Made by a program: the position numbers and the translations under genes. From positions 20,789 to 84,788 of the forward strand of contig NZ_LHZQ01000216.1 of the NCBI RefSeq assembly GCF_001580915.1: a stretch of 64,000 nucleotides of DNA, given 5' to 3'. The first letter of the stretch is position 1. Each line of letters starts with the position of its first letter. Shown piece by piece: positions 17,594 to 26,435 of this stretch. The notes below the pieces were generated by a model that saw nothing but the letters and a program-made list of their open reading frames with translations, did not search any database and was not told the DNA's origin. This DNA is from Acetobacter tropicalis (GTDB taxonomy: Bacteria; Pseudomonadota; Alphaproteobacteria; Acetobacterales; Acetobacteraceae).

Positions 17594-18441
17594 ATAAGGA
17601 AGTTGCGGCAGGGACGGGGGAAATATCCCTTTTGCCGGTGTCCTTTATGGAGTGGGAGTGCGCCCAGGCGCGCCGCAGCCAACGGGAGGAAGTTTTTCGT
17701 TGGGGGGTATCGTTTCTGGCAGTTCTGATGGTTTCGGGGGGGGCGGTGGCATGGATCACGCGGTTGCCACCAGTTGCGGTGCCGGTGCCCGAACCTCCGC
17801 CAGCGGCGATTGCCATTGATCTGGCGCCAGTGCCTGCCTCTGCGCCCTCTCTACCAACGGATGTGCCGCCGGGTCCGAAACAGACCCTCTCTGAACCGGA
17901 TACGGCCCCGGAAGAGCCGCCAAAGATAGCTGCGCCACTGTCTCCTGCGCCTACCCCGCCTGTACCCGTACCCAAACCTGAAAAGCAGCGAAAGGTTGTA
18001 AAAACGCACAAGCCCGCGACGCACCAGAAAAAGCCGGTACCGGACAGGACACCACCCGCAGAGCAGACTACGGCTCCCCCGTCTACGGAAGCGCTGCCCG
18101 CACCGGCTCAGGCTGCTCCGGCAGCAGGTGCGTCTTCTTCACATGCGTCTCAAAGCCCGGCTACATGGCAAAGTGACCTGCTGGCCAGATTGGAGAAATA
18201 CAAGCGTTATCCGGCAGTAGCGATGGCGGAACATCAGGAAGGTGTTCCTATGCTCCATTTTGCCATGGACAGGAAAGGGCATGTATTATCGGCGCAGATC
18301 AAAAATAGTTCAGGTCATTCTCTTCTGGATCAGGAAGCAGTCGCGCTCGTACATCGGGCAGAGCCGCTTCCCATCCCTCCTGATAGTGTGGAGGGAGACC
18401 CTATTACACTGACAGTTCCAATAGAATTTTATCTTGAATAA
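17590..18441 (+). CDS. tonB: TonB energy transducer
   Basis: A 283-residue TonB. After a cytoplasmic stretch of about 35 residues there is one membrane anchor (WGVSFLAVLMVSGGAVAW, residues 38-55). A very proline-rich periplasmic spacer runs to about residue 180 (EPPPAAIAIDL, PTPPVPVPKPEKQRK). The C-terminal domain has LLARLEKYKRYPAVAMAEHQEGVPML and ends in TLTVPIEFYLE. It overlaps exbD by four bases, so the three subunits are translated together. The N-terminal cytoplasmic extension is longer than in E. coli TonB, which is common in Acetobacteraceae. Confidence 0.93.
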   Translation: MNKEVAAGTGEISLLPVSFMEWECAQARRSQREEVFRWGVSFLAVLMVSGGAVAWITRLPPVAVPVPEPPPAAIAIDLAPVPASAPSLPTDVPPGPKQTLSEPDTAPEEPPKIAAPLSPAPTPPVPVPKPEKQRKVVKTHKPATHQKKPVPDRTPPAEQTTAPPSTEALPAPAQAAPAAGASSSHASQSPATWQSDLLARLEKYKRYPAVAMAEHQEGVPMLHFAMDRKGHVLSAQIKNSSGHSLLDQEAVALVHRAEPLPIPPDSVEGDPITLTVPIEFYLE

Positions 18442-18587
18442 GAAAAATAAGATTAGAAAGTACAATGGATTTAATGAATGTTCGGTCTTTTGTATCTCTA
18501 TGACAAGAACCAAGGGGTTTTATTAAGGGTGTTACACGTTTAATTTTGGGCTCAGAGTGCGCTTTTCTGTTCAACAGGTTTTGTGGT

Positions 18588-19109
18588 TCAGTTTTTGTGT
18601 TTACTAAGCCTTTCAGTTGGCGTTTCGCAAGCGGAAGGGATCATAGTGCTGCGTGGGTTAACTGCAGCGTGGTTACTACCAGTAACGTAGTCCTGAAGTT
18701 CCTGCACTTCCTGCTCTGCGTTTTCGGCGCGCAGTTTTACGATATCACCAATACTGATCAACCCGACGAGTTTACCCTCTTCTTCAACGGGCACGTGGCG
18801 GCTGCGTGACCATGTCATCCGGCAGGCGATATCAAATATACTGTCATCAGGAGACGCTATTGGTATCTCTGTCAACATAATCTCTTTTGCTGTCAGGGAA
18901 AAAATGCTCGGCCCATGTTGGGAAAGTGCCGACACAATGGTTCGTTCAGAGATCATCCCGACCAGAGCGCCATTTGTATCAACAACGGGAGCGCCACCAA
19001 TATTATGGCGGATCAGTAAATTGGCAATGGAGAGGACAGGATCATTTTCCTTGACGGTAAGGACCACATTTCCCTTTTGTGCCAGAATATGAAAAACACG
19101 ATAAGACAT
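18588..19109 (-). CDS. CBS-domain protein
   Basis: A 173-residue stand-alone CBS pair. The first CBS motif spans about residues 15-60 (VKENDPVLSIANLLIRHNIGGAPVVD, LVGMISERTIVSAL), the second about 75-125 (IMLTEIPIASPDDSIFDIACRMTWSRSRHVPVEE, LVGLISIGDIVKL). CBS pairs bind adenosine nucleotides and tune a partner. An AAGGAAT ribosome binding site lies upstream. It follows nuoN on the same strand with an 80-base gap and could be read with the operon, but a link to complex I is not established. The tail after residue 140 is not conserved in appearance. Confidence 0.85.
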   Translation of the reverse strand: MSYRVFHILAQKGNVVLTVKENDPVLSIANLLIRHNIGGAPVVDTNGALVGMISERTIVSALSQHGPSIFSLTAKEIMLTEIPIASPDDSIFDIACRMTWSRSRHVPVEEEGKLVGLISIGDIVKLRAENAEQEVQELQDYVTGSNHAAVNPRSTMIPSACETPTERLSKHKN

Positions 19110-19189
19110 CGACCTATTCCTTCTGTATTTTTTGTGACTCCAGATTGTTTTGTCTTAGATAAAGTAAGCCTTATTTTTATATCAGGCGT

Positions 19190-20656
19190 TTAAGAATTTT
19201 CAGGCTCGTGAACCGGATCGTTTATCAACCCGTTTTGAGGGGATGTGGGTGAAGGCAAAACTTGGGGAATCATTCGTGCAGGGAAAATTCCACCTACAAC
19301 CACTATAAGAGTTAAAACGACAATAAGGGTTGTCAGTTCCGGGGAGTGGCCTTCTTTAACGGGCAAAGAGGGTGTGTTCTGTGCTCCCATAAGAGTGCGG
19401 ATAACATACAGATAATAGTAAAGGCCAATAATGCTTCCGACTACAAGGGTGGCCAGAAGAAGCGTTTGCTGACGTTCCACCCCTGTTGCAGCAACTTCAA
19501 ATTTTGCAAAAAAACCAATTCCAGGAGGAATGCCCGCAAGGGAAAGAAGCATCAGGGATAAGGTTGTGGCGAGAAAAGGGCGTGTGTAAAACAGTCCTTT
19601 CCATTTTGGAATGTGGCTGCCATTCGAGTTCTCGGCCCAAGAAAATGCGCAAATGATGGCAAAAATTCCTAATGTGCTGGCGGCATAGGCTGCCAGATAA
19701 AGGGTGATGGCTTCTGATCTGAGCTGACCTGGGGAGAAAAAAGCAATCAGTAAATAACCGACATGGGCGATTGAGGAATAGGCCAGAAGGCGAATGAGAT
19801 TGGTCTGACGCAACGCCAGTATATTGCCGCCCAGAATGGTCAGAATGATGACGGTGAACAAGATGCCGTGTAGATATACTGGCGTTTCTTCTGTTCCGAA
19901 ATAGCGGACGAGTGACGAGAAAATAGCTATTTTTGAAACAACGGCCATGAAAGCCGCAACTGGGGGAGGGGAGCCTTCCATTACATCCGGCAGCCACATA
20001 TGGAAAGGAACAGCAGAGAGTTTAAAAAAAACTCCAACAAGGATCATGATGGTGGCAATAGCGGGTATGGTATTATCAGGGCTGGCAGGGGGAGGGCTGA
20101 AATACAGGGAGCCTGTTGTGGCGTAGGCCAAGCCAATACCAAAAAGAAGAATGGCAGAAGACACACCAGAAAGAATAAGATATTTCATGGATGCTTCAGT
20201 GGCCTGTGCAAAGTAGTAGGGGCGGGAAGCGACAAGCCCCATGAGGGAGAGGGCCTGTATTTCCACCCCCAGAAAAAAGGGGAGGTAATTTGTGCTGAAG
20301 ACCATAGTGATGGCCCCCAGTGTGCCGAGAACAAGCAGGAGAGGATATTCATCCATTGGGTGCGTTTTGTCGTGATGTAAATCACGCCATGACATGAGAA
20401 GAATGCAGAGTGAGGAAAGCAGGATCAGAAGAGCCGTATAGTTTCCCCAGCGATCGTGAACGAAGAGCGATGCCCCTTCCACCTGTGGGGAGCCCAGATG
20501 ATAATTGAGGCCACCAAGAGCAAGAACGAGAGTGAAGAAGCCAATTGCCAGACTGCGCGTAAGAGAGCGGTGCCATGCGATACTCCCTAGGAGAAGCATG
20601 GTGCCGAGAGACAGGATAGGAAGCGGCAAGGGAAGGAACAAATCATGAGTGATCAT
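19190..20656 (-). CDS. nuoN: NADH-quinone oxidoreductase subunit N
   Basis: An antiporter-like membrane subunit of complex I (488 residues, about 14 helices). Recognisable stretches are LSLMGLVASRPYYFAQATEASMKYLILSG and VFFKLSAVPFHMWLPDVMEGSPPPVAAFMAVVSKIA, which hold the conserved Lys and Pro-rich core, and LIRLLAYSSIAHVGYLLIAF. The start overlaps nuoM by the ATGA arrangement. It is the last gene of the nuo operon; the CBS-domain gene follows after 80 bases. It pumps protons as part of the NADH:ubiquinone reductase at the inner membrane. Confidence 0.95.
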   Translation of the reverse strand: MITHDLFLPLPLPILSLGTMLLLGSIAWHRSLTRSLAIGFFTLVLALGGLNYHLGSPQVEGASLFVHDRWGNYTALLILLSSLCILLMSWRDLHHDKTHPMDEYPLLLVLGTLGAITMVFSTNYLPFFLGVEIQALSLMGLVASRPYYFAQATEASMKYLILSGVSSAILLFGIGLAYATTGSLYFSPPPASPDNTIPAIATIMILVGVFFKLSAVPFHMWLPDVMEGSPPPVAAFMAVVSKIAIFSSLVRYFGTEETPVYLHGILFTVIILTILGGNILALRQTNLIRLLAYSSIAHVGYLLIAFFSPGQLRSEAITLYLAAYAASTLGIFAIICAFSWAENSNGSHIPKWKGLFYTRPFLATTLSLMLLSLAGIPPGIGFFAKFEVAATGVERQQTLLLATLVVGSIIGLYYYLYVIRTLMGAQNTPSLPVKEGHSPELTTLIVVLTLIVVVGGIFPARMIPQVLPSPTSPQNGLINDPVHEPENS

Positions 20657-22161
20657 TGTCCGTAATCTCCTCCACTAGATGGCGCTGCGGTGGAAAGAGA
20701 AGATGGCAAAGACAAGGTCATGACAGGTTGGGGATGTACGCCTAGCAGGACAAGAAGGACCATAAGTACACCCAGCACGGACATCTGCCCTATGGAGAAA
20801 TCTGTGGCGTGCAGTGGTGGGGTTCTGGTAGGGGCCAGAAAGATACGGTTTACCATCCGCAGGGAATAAATGGCGGCAAGCACCAATCCGGCTGTTGTGA
20901 GTGCGGCAACAATGGAGTTGACGTGCCATGTTGCCAGCAACACTAGAAATTCACCGGTGAAGTTTCCAAAACCAGGCATGCCGAGCGATGCCACAGCAAA
21001 AAATAGTCCTGCGCTTGAAAGGCGTGGCCAGGAGGCCCAGAGGCCGCCGATTTGTGCCATATCGCGTGTATGGAGACGGTCCTGAATGGACCCGGCGATG
21101 AGGAAGAGAGCGCCTGTGCTCAGGCCATGCGCCAGCATCTGCACAATAGCGCCCTGAAGCCCTGTATTTGACCCGGTAAAAATACCGAGCATAACAAAAC
21201 CCATATGGCTGATGCTGCTATAGGCGATCAGGCGTTTGACATCATTTTGAGCGCAGGACAGCCACGCCCCGTAAAGAATGCCTGCAACACCAAGCCCCAT
21301 GGCAACCGGAGCAAAGCGGAGTGCTGTTTCTGGAAACAGCATGAGATTGAAGCGGATCATGCCGTAGCCACCAGTTTTGAGCATAAGGCCTGCAAGGAGC
21401 ACACTGGCGGCTGTAGGAGCCTGCGTATGGGCGGCTGGCAGCCAGACATGGACCGGCACAACGGGAAGCTTCACCGCAAAAGCGATAAAGAACCCCAGCA
21501 TGAGCACCATGGAAAGAAAAGAGGAAAGGTGGGTGTGGGCAAGCGTGAAATAATCGAACGTGAGTACGTCGGTTTGCCGATAATGCGTGATAACAAGACC
21601 AAGAATAGACAGGAGCATGAGAAGACCGCTGCCTTGAGTGAAAAGAAAGAACCGGATTGCGGCGCGGTGTCTGTCTTCATGCCCCCAGGCGGAGATCAGA
21701 ACAAACATGGGAACCAGCATCAGTTCCCAAAGGAAAAAGAATAAAAAAAGGTCCGTGGCGAGAAAAGTCCCGGTAATGCCGGTAAGGGCCGCCAGAAACA
21801 GAAAATGAAAAGCGCCAGCATTGGTGTCTATTTTGCGCGTAGCCAGAAGAACACAAGGAAATGAGAGAATGAGAGTGAGCCACAGCAAGGAAAGGGAAAG
21901 ACCGTCCATATCCAGTTGGAACGAAATGCCCATGATGGGTATCCACGGGATAGAAAAATGATCCAGCCATGGTCCCTGATAGGAGTGTTGCCCAAAGGTG
22001 GTAATGAGCAAAAGCACTGTTTCCAATGTGAGCACCATCAGGGTAATGCGCCAGGAAATCTTTCTGGCAGAGGAGGTGCCGGTGGTGCTTGAACGGTCAG
22101 CCAGCCAGGCAACCGCGCCCCCTAGCAAGGGCAGAAGCACAAGGGCCGGGAGCGGGCTCAT
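20653..22161 (-). CDS. nuoM: NADH-quinone oxidoreductase subunit M
   Basis: An antiporter-like subunit of complex I (502 residues from the preferred start). Typical stretches are FLFFFLWELMLVPMFVLISAWG with the essential Glu, AVKLPVVPVHVWLPAAHTQAPTAASVLLAGLMLKTGGYG, and RLIAYSSISHMGFVMLGIF. The ATG at 22161 overlaps the nuoL stop codon (ATGA) and is preferred over an in-frame extension to 22209. Gene order L-M-N is the usual one. It sits in the proton-pumping arm between NuoL and NuoN. Confidence 0.95.
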   Translation of the reverse strand: MSPLPALVLLPLLGGAVAWLADRSSTTGTSSARKISWRITLMVLTLETVLLLITTFGQHSYQGPWLDHFSIPWIPIMGISFQLDMDGLSLSLLWLTLILSFPCVLLATRKIDTNAGAFHFLFLAALTGITGTFLATDLFLFFFLWELMLVPMFVLISAWGHEDRHRAAIRFFLFTQGSGLLMLLSILGLVITHYRQTDVLTFDYFTLAHTHLSSFLSMVLMLGFFIAFAVKLPVVPVHVWLPAAHTQAPTAASVLLAGLMLKTGGYGMIRFNLMLFPETALRFAPVAMGLGVAGILYGAWLSCAQNDVKRLIAYSSISHMGFVMLGIFTGSNTGLQGAIVQMLAHGLSTGALFLIAGSIQDRLHTRDMAQIGGLWASWPRLSSAGLFFAVASLGMPGFGNFTGEFLVLLATWHVNSIVAALTTAGLVLAAIYSLRMVNRIFLAPTRTPPLHATDFSIGQMSVLGVLMVLLVLLGVHPQPVMTLSLPSSLSTAAPSSGGDYGQ

Positions 22162-24116
22162 GATACAACTCCCGAGACCAGAGCCGCGCAGAGACCTGCG
22201 ACAATCCATGCGGCATACCAGCGAACACGTCCGTTTTGAAACCTGGCCAGAAGAGCATCTCCTTCATGTAAGAATAGTATGGTTTTTCCGGAAAAGAGGG
22301 TGAGAGAGCGCGTTCTGGCAGTCTCAAAAAAAGTGCTGATAGCGCGGGTCATTCTGCCTATGCCGAGAATGAGGTAGTCCAGAATATCATGCCGGGTAAG
22401 CCAGACCAGAAACCGGAAAGGCTGCACGAAGAGAAAATCATACAAGGCATCGGCGCCCCAGCCTTCTTTGGCCATGCGGATAATGGTACTCTGGCCGGGA
22501 ATCTCCTGCATGACGGGAGTGGCGCGGCCCCACAATATCCACGCAATGACAATGCCCGCAATGGGCACTGAGCCGCCAGTTAGAACAAGCCAGACTGGTT
22601 CTTCCGCATGGGGAAAGGGGGAGGAAAGAAACCGAGTGAAAAGGTGAATTGGGGCAAGTGTGTCGGGCATTTCGATGACTCCTCCAAATAGGGAAAGAAA
22701 GGAGAGGCACGCAAGCGGAATAGCCATAAGACGCGGGGTCGAGCCGGATGCGGCTGTACGAGAAGGGCCGAAAAACACTATGAAAACACAACGGGAAATA
22801 TACAGTGCTGTGAGAAACGCACCTGCAAGAGCCATACCCCACAGAATATGAGCAAGTGGAAGGAACAGAGGGGCGAGAGGAAAATGGGCGCTCCAGATGC
22901 TGGAGAGGATCATTTCCTTGCTGTAAAAACCGGATGTAACCAGAGGCAGCCCCGCCAGAGCGGCAGCCCCAGCCAGAAACGCTGCGGTAAGCCCGGGCAT
23001 GCTACGATATAGCCCTCCCATGCGGAAAATATCCTGCTCATGATGAAGGCGTGCGATAATGGCACCTGCTGTAAGAAACAGAAGCGCTTTAAAAAAGGCA
23101 TGGGTCATCAAATGGAAAACGGCGGCCTGCCAGATCCCTGTGCCGAGGGCGAGAAACATATAGCCAAGCTGGCTGATGGTAGACCAGGCAAGGATACGTT
23201 TGAGATCTGTTTGTACAAGCGCGGTGCAGGCAGCCATCAGGATTGTCAAAGCTCCAATAATGGCCGTTAGCATCATGACAAGGGGGACCGCTGCAAAGAG
23301 CAAATGTAGCCGGGCAATAAGATAGATACCGGCTGTTACCATTGTGGCCGCATGGATAAGGGCGGAGGTAGGTGTGGGGCCTGCCATGGCATCGGGCAGC
23401 CAGGTCTGGAATGGAATTTGGGCAGATTTAGCCAAGCCTCCTACCAGAAGAAATAATGCGGCGGCGGTCAAAGTCTGCGGAGCGATAGTACCTGCGCCCA
23501 GAGCGGTCAGAACAGTGTGTGTCTGGAGCGAGCCTGTTGATGTCGCCAAAATAAGGAGACCGCACAGCATGGCGGCGTCTCCGATACGTGTCATGTAGAA
23601 CGCCTTGCGGGCTGCGGCAGTATTGCGCGGGTTCTCGTACCAGAAGCCGATAAGTAGGTAGGAGCATATGCCAACGCCTTCCCATCCAATGAAGAGACAG
23701 AGCAGGTCTGAAGACAGCACCAGAACTAGCATGGCTGAGACAAACAGAGTCATGCAGCCAAAAAACCGTGCTATGCCCGGTTCTTCTTCCATATAGCGTA
23801 TAGCGTAAAGATGGATCAGAAATCCGACGATCGTGACAACGAGGATCATCAGAAGGGAAATGGGGTCAAGAGCAAAGGCAATATCAGCAGAAAACTCTTG
23901 CGTGTGCATCCACTCCCAAAGCGTGATCTGAAGGGGAGTTGAAGGAGCCGAAGTGAGAAAAGCACCTGCAAGCACAATGCTGCAAAGTGCGGAAAGCCCG
24001 ATAGCGCTGGCTGCCACAAATCCAACGGTCTGTGCAGAAATCTTCCCCGCCGTGGTGAAGAGAAAGAGTGCTGACGCCAGGGGAAGAAAAACCAGCAGCG
24101 GAAGAAGGTAGGACAT
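22158..24116 (-). CDS. nuoL: NADH-quinone oxidoreductase subunit L
   Basis: The distal proton-pumping subunit of complex I (652 residues). It has LLCLFIGWEGVGICSYLLIGFWYENP near residues 115-140, then AKSAQIPFQTWLPDAMAGPTPTSALIHAATMVTAG, and KRILAWSTISQLGYMFLALG, the classic NuoL pattern, and a long C-terminal lateral helix. The start at 24116 (MSYLLPLLVFLPL) lies 4 bases after the nuoK stop and is preferred over an in-frame extension to 24155, which would overlap nuoK. It overlaps nuoM by four bases. Confidence 0.95.
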   Translation of the reverse strand: MSYLLPLLVFLPLASALFLFTTAGKISAQTVGFVAASAIGLSALCSIVLAGAFLTSAPSTPLQITLWEWMHTQEFSADIAFALDPISLLMILVVTIVGFLIHLYAIRYMEEEPGIARFFGCMTLFVSAMLVLVLSSDLLCLFIGWEGVGICSYLLIGFWYENPRNTAAARKAFYMTRIGDAAMLCGLLILATSTGSLQTHTVLTALGAGTIAPQTLTAAALFLLVGGLAKSAQIPFQTWLPDAMAGPTPTSALIHAATMVTAGIYLIARLHLLFAAVPLVMMLTAIIGALTILMAACTALVQTDLKRILAWSTISQLGYMFLALGTGIWQAAVFHLMTHAFFKALLFLTAGAIIARLHHEQDIFRMGGLYRSMPGLTAAFLAGAAALAGLPLVTSGFYSKEMILSSIWSAHFPLAPLFLPLAHILWGMALAGAFLTALYISRCVFIVFFGPSRTAASGSTPRLMAIPLACLSFLSLFGGVIEMPDTLAPIHLFTRFLSSPFPHAEEPVWLVLTGGSVPIAGIVIAWILWGRATPVMQEIPGQSTIIRMAKEGWGADALYDFLFVQPFRFLVWLTRHDILDYLILGIGRMTRAISTFFETARTRSLTLFSGKTILFLHEGDALLARFQNGRVRWYAAWIVAGLCAALVSGVVS

Positions 24117-24120
24117 GGTT

Positions 24121-24432
24121 TTATCCTCGCAGCAGGTTGCCGGTATCGGCATCAAGAGAAGGGCGGCCTCTGGCGTGCAGAGCGAGGATAATGGCCAATC
24201 CGACAGCCGTTTCTGCGGCAGCGAGTGCCAAAATCATCAAAAACATGACTTGGCCGGTTGCATCGTGCCAATGCGCTCCTGCAGCAACAAACAGCAAAGC
24301 GGCCGCATTCAGCATGATATCAAGTGCCATGAGCATGAATAGGAGATTGCGCCTTATCAGCACTCCCGTAAGGCCAATGGTAAACAGGAAGCTTGACAGC
24401 AGCAGAACCGCATTAAAGGTGGTGGGGGGCAT
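24121..24432 (-). CDS. nuoK: NADH-quinone oxidoreductase subunit K
   Basis: A small membrane subunit of complex I (103 residues). It has three helices, with LIRRNLLFMLMALDIMLNAAALLF near residues 23-46 carrying the conserved Glu/Asp region, and MILALAAAETAVGLAIILAL. The start at 24432 gives the usual length of about 100; an in-frame extension to 24462 overlaps nuoJ. Only one base separates it from the nuoJ stop and four from the nuoL start. In most NuoK the first acidic membrane residue is Glu within this stretch; here it reads LDIMLN, which is a point to compare. Confidence 0.93.
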   Translation of the reverse strand: MPPTTFNAVLLLSSFLFTIGLTGVLIRRNLLFMLMALDIMLNAAALLFVAAGAHWHDATGQVMFLMILALAAAETAVGLAIILALHARGRPSLDADTGNLLRG

Positions 24433-24433
24433 T

Positions 24434-24934
24434 TCAACGGTTCTCCATGCGATGTCTGCCAATATGAAAGGCCGTGACCAGTCCAGCCAGAAGCAGAAAG
24501 GAGACGAGTTCCACCATAAGCACGTATGGGCCGAACAGGCTTAACCCCACATCTCGTGCGGAAAGAGGGGAAAAGCTGTCTGTTTGTTGGGGCAATGTGC
24601 TGAGGCTGTAGATCAGTTCCGCGCAGAGAATGGTGGAAAGCAGGGCTGGGCCACCCCAGATACGGGGCCGGAGCCACTCTTTTTCCCGTTCGCGATCCGG
24701 TTGCCCCAGATTGAGCATCATGATGACAAACACGAAGAGAACCATGATGGCCCCTGCATAGATGATCACCTCAAGCACTGCGGCAAAAGGTGCGCCAAGA
24801 AGGGCAAAGACTGTCGCCAGCGCAAGCAACGTGACCACCAGATACAACACGGCATGCACTGCCACCCGCCGGGTTATGACCATAATGGCCCCCAAGAGGG
24901 TCAGGCTGCCGGAAAGGAGGGCCAGCGTGTTCAT
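24434..24934 (-). CDS. nuoJ: NADH-quinone oxidoreductase subunit J
   Basis: A membrane subunit of complex I (166 residues, five helices). The conserved part is GAPFAAVLEVIIYAGAIMVLFVFVIMMLNL at about residues 46-75, typical of NuoJ with its key Tyr and Glu. It is followed by the less conserved loop and two C-terminal helices. It starts six bases past the nuoI stop and ends one base before nuoK. The C-terminus (HIGRHRMENR) is basic and cytoplasmic. Confidence 0.94.
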   Translation of the reverse strand: MNTLALLSGSLTLLGAIMVITRRVAVHAVLYLVVTLLALATVFALLGAPFAAVLEVIIYAGAIMVLFVFVIMMLNLGQPDREREKEWLRPRIWGGPALLSTILCAELIYSLSTLPQQTDSFSPLSARDVGLSLFGPYVLMVELVSFLLLAGLVTAFHIGRHRMENR

Positions 24935-24940
24935 GGCGCG

Positions 24941-25453
24941 TTACGGCAGAAGGGTGTGAAGATCGACAGGGGGGCGTTCGCGCTCGGCCTTGCCTCGGTC
25001 TTTGCCGGGAATGCTTATACCTGCAACATGGTAAAAACTGTAATCTGGATACTTCCCTGTTCCGTTGATCAGCAGATCTTCTTTTTCATAAACAAGATTG
25101 GGGCGTGCATATTCGCTCATTTCAAAATCTGGTGTGAGCTGAATGGCGTAGGTTGGGCAGGCTTCCTCACAAAAGCCACAGAAGATGCAGCGGGAAAAAT
25201 TGATACGAAAAAATTCTGGATACCAGCGTCCATTTTCTTCTGTTTTCTGCAAACTGATGCAATCTACAGGACAGGCCACAGCGCAGAGATTGCAGGCAAC
25301 ACAGCGTTCCATGCCATCCGGATCACGCGAGAGAATAATGCGCCCCCGATAGCGTGAGGGTAAATAGGGTTGCTCTTCAGGATACTGCACAGTTGCGCGT
25401 GCCTGAAAGGCATGGAGGAAAGTCAGGAAGAGTGTGCGAACAGTATTGAGCAT
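24941..25453 (-). CDS. nuoI: NADH-quinone oxidoreductase subunit I
   Basis: An iron-sulfur subunit of complex I (170 residues) that carries clusters N6a and N6b and passes electrons to NuoB. Two ferredoxin motifs are clear: [12 protein letters not shown] near residues 51-62 and [12 protein letters not shown] near residues 90-101. The N-terminal amphipathic helix ([17 protein letters not shown]) anchors it to the membrane arm. It starts 25 bases past the nuoH stop. Length agrees with the E. coli form (about 180). Confidence 0.96.
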   Translation of the reverse strand: MLNTVRTLFLTFLHAFQARATVQYPEEQPYLPSRYRGRIILSRDPDGMERCVACNLCAVACPVDCISLQKTEENGRWYPEFFRINFSRCIFCGFCEEACPTYAIQLTPDFEMSEYARPNLVYEKEDLLINGTGKYPDYSFYHVAGISIPGKDRGKAERERPPVDLHTLLP

Positions 25454-25478
25454 GACACGTGCCTTTCCATGGAGCGTA

Positions 25479-26435
25479 CTATCCGGCTGCGCGAAGCATC
25501 AGAACAGTGCCGGTGGCGGTGACATTAAGCAGAGAAAGCGGAAGCAGGATTTTCCAGCCCAGAGCCATCAATTGATCATAACGAGGGCGAGGGAGAGCGG
25601 CTCTCAGAAGAATGAAAAAAATAACAACCCCACTGGTTTTGAGCACAAACCAGACTACCGCAGGCAGAACAGGCCCCAGCCAGCCGCCTAGATAAAGAGT
25701 GGTGACCAGAGAGGAAATAAGAATAATGCCAGCGTATTCGGCAATGAAGAACATGCCGAATTTCATGCCGGAATATTCGGTATGAAAACCGGCTCCCAGT
25801 TCATTTTCTCCTTCAGGAAGATCAAATGGAAGACGGTGTGTTTCGGCAATACCGGCAAGAAGAAAAATGAAAAATCCAAGACATTGTGGAAGGATAAACC
25901 AACAGTGCGTTTGGGCCGTGACGATATCATGCAGGTTGAAGGAACCGGCAATCATCACAACCCCCAGAAGAGAGAGGCCCATAAAGACTTCATAGCTGAT
26001 CATCTGGGCGGCGGCTCTCATGCCGCCCAGCAAGGCATATTTGCTGTTGGAGGCCCACCCCGCGAGCACTACCGCGTAAACGCCAAGGCCCATCATGCCC
26101 AGAATAAACAGCAGCCCAATGTTCAGGGTGCCAGCAATACCGCTCAAGGGCGTGAAAGGAATGGCGGCAAAAGAGAGCAGGACGGTCATCATGCCGATAG
26201 AGGGAGCCAGAACGAAAACCGTTTTGTCAGCAAAAGGAGGTATCCAATCCTGCTTGAAAAGGATTTTGATCCCATCAGCCACAGCTTGAAACAGGCCGCC
26301 CGGTCCAACCCGGTTTGGGCCGTGCCGATCCTGCCACAGGCCCAACAGCCGCCGCTCTACCCATGTCAACAAGGTTGCCAATGCCAGGATAATCGCCGGG
26401 ATCAGAAAAATGGCAAGAAGGGGTAAGTGGCTCAT
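25479..26435 (-). CDS. nuoH: NADH-quinone oxidoreductase subunit H
   Basis: A membrane subunit of complex I forming much of the quinone pocket (318 residues, eight helices). Typical segments are [42 protein letters not shown] at residues 20-61, and [40 protein letters not shown] near the middle. The ATG at 26435 overlaps the nuoG stop and lies directly downstream of a GGAGAA repeat that provides several Shine-Dalgarno copies. An upstream in-frame reading of that repeat as poly-Arg was rejected. Confidence 0.96.
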   Translation of the reverse strand: MSHLPLLAIFLIPAIILALATLLTWVERRLLGLWQDRHGPNRVGPGGLFQAVADGIKILFKQDWIPPFADKTVFVLAPSIGMMTVLLSFAAIPFTPLSGIAGTLNIGLLFILGMMGLGVYAVVLAGWASNSKYALLGGMRAAAQMISYEVFMGLSLLGVVMIAGSFNLHDIVTAQTHCWFILPQCLGFFIFLLAGIAETHRLPFDLPEGENELGAGFHTEYSGMKFGMFFIAEYAGIILISSLVTTLYLGGWLGPVLPAVVWFVLKTSGVVIFFILLRAALPRPRYDQLMALGWKILLPLSLLNVTATGTVLMLRAAG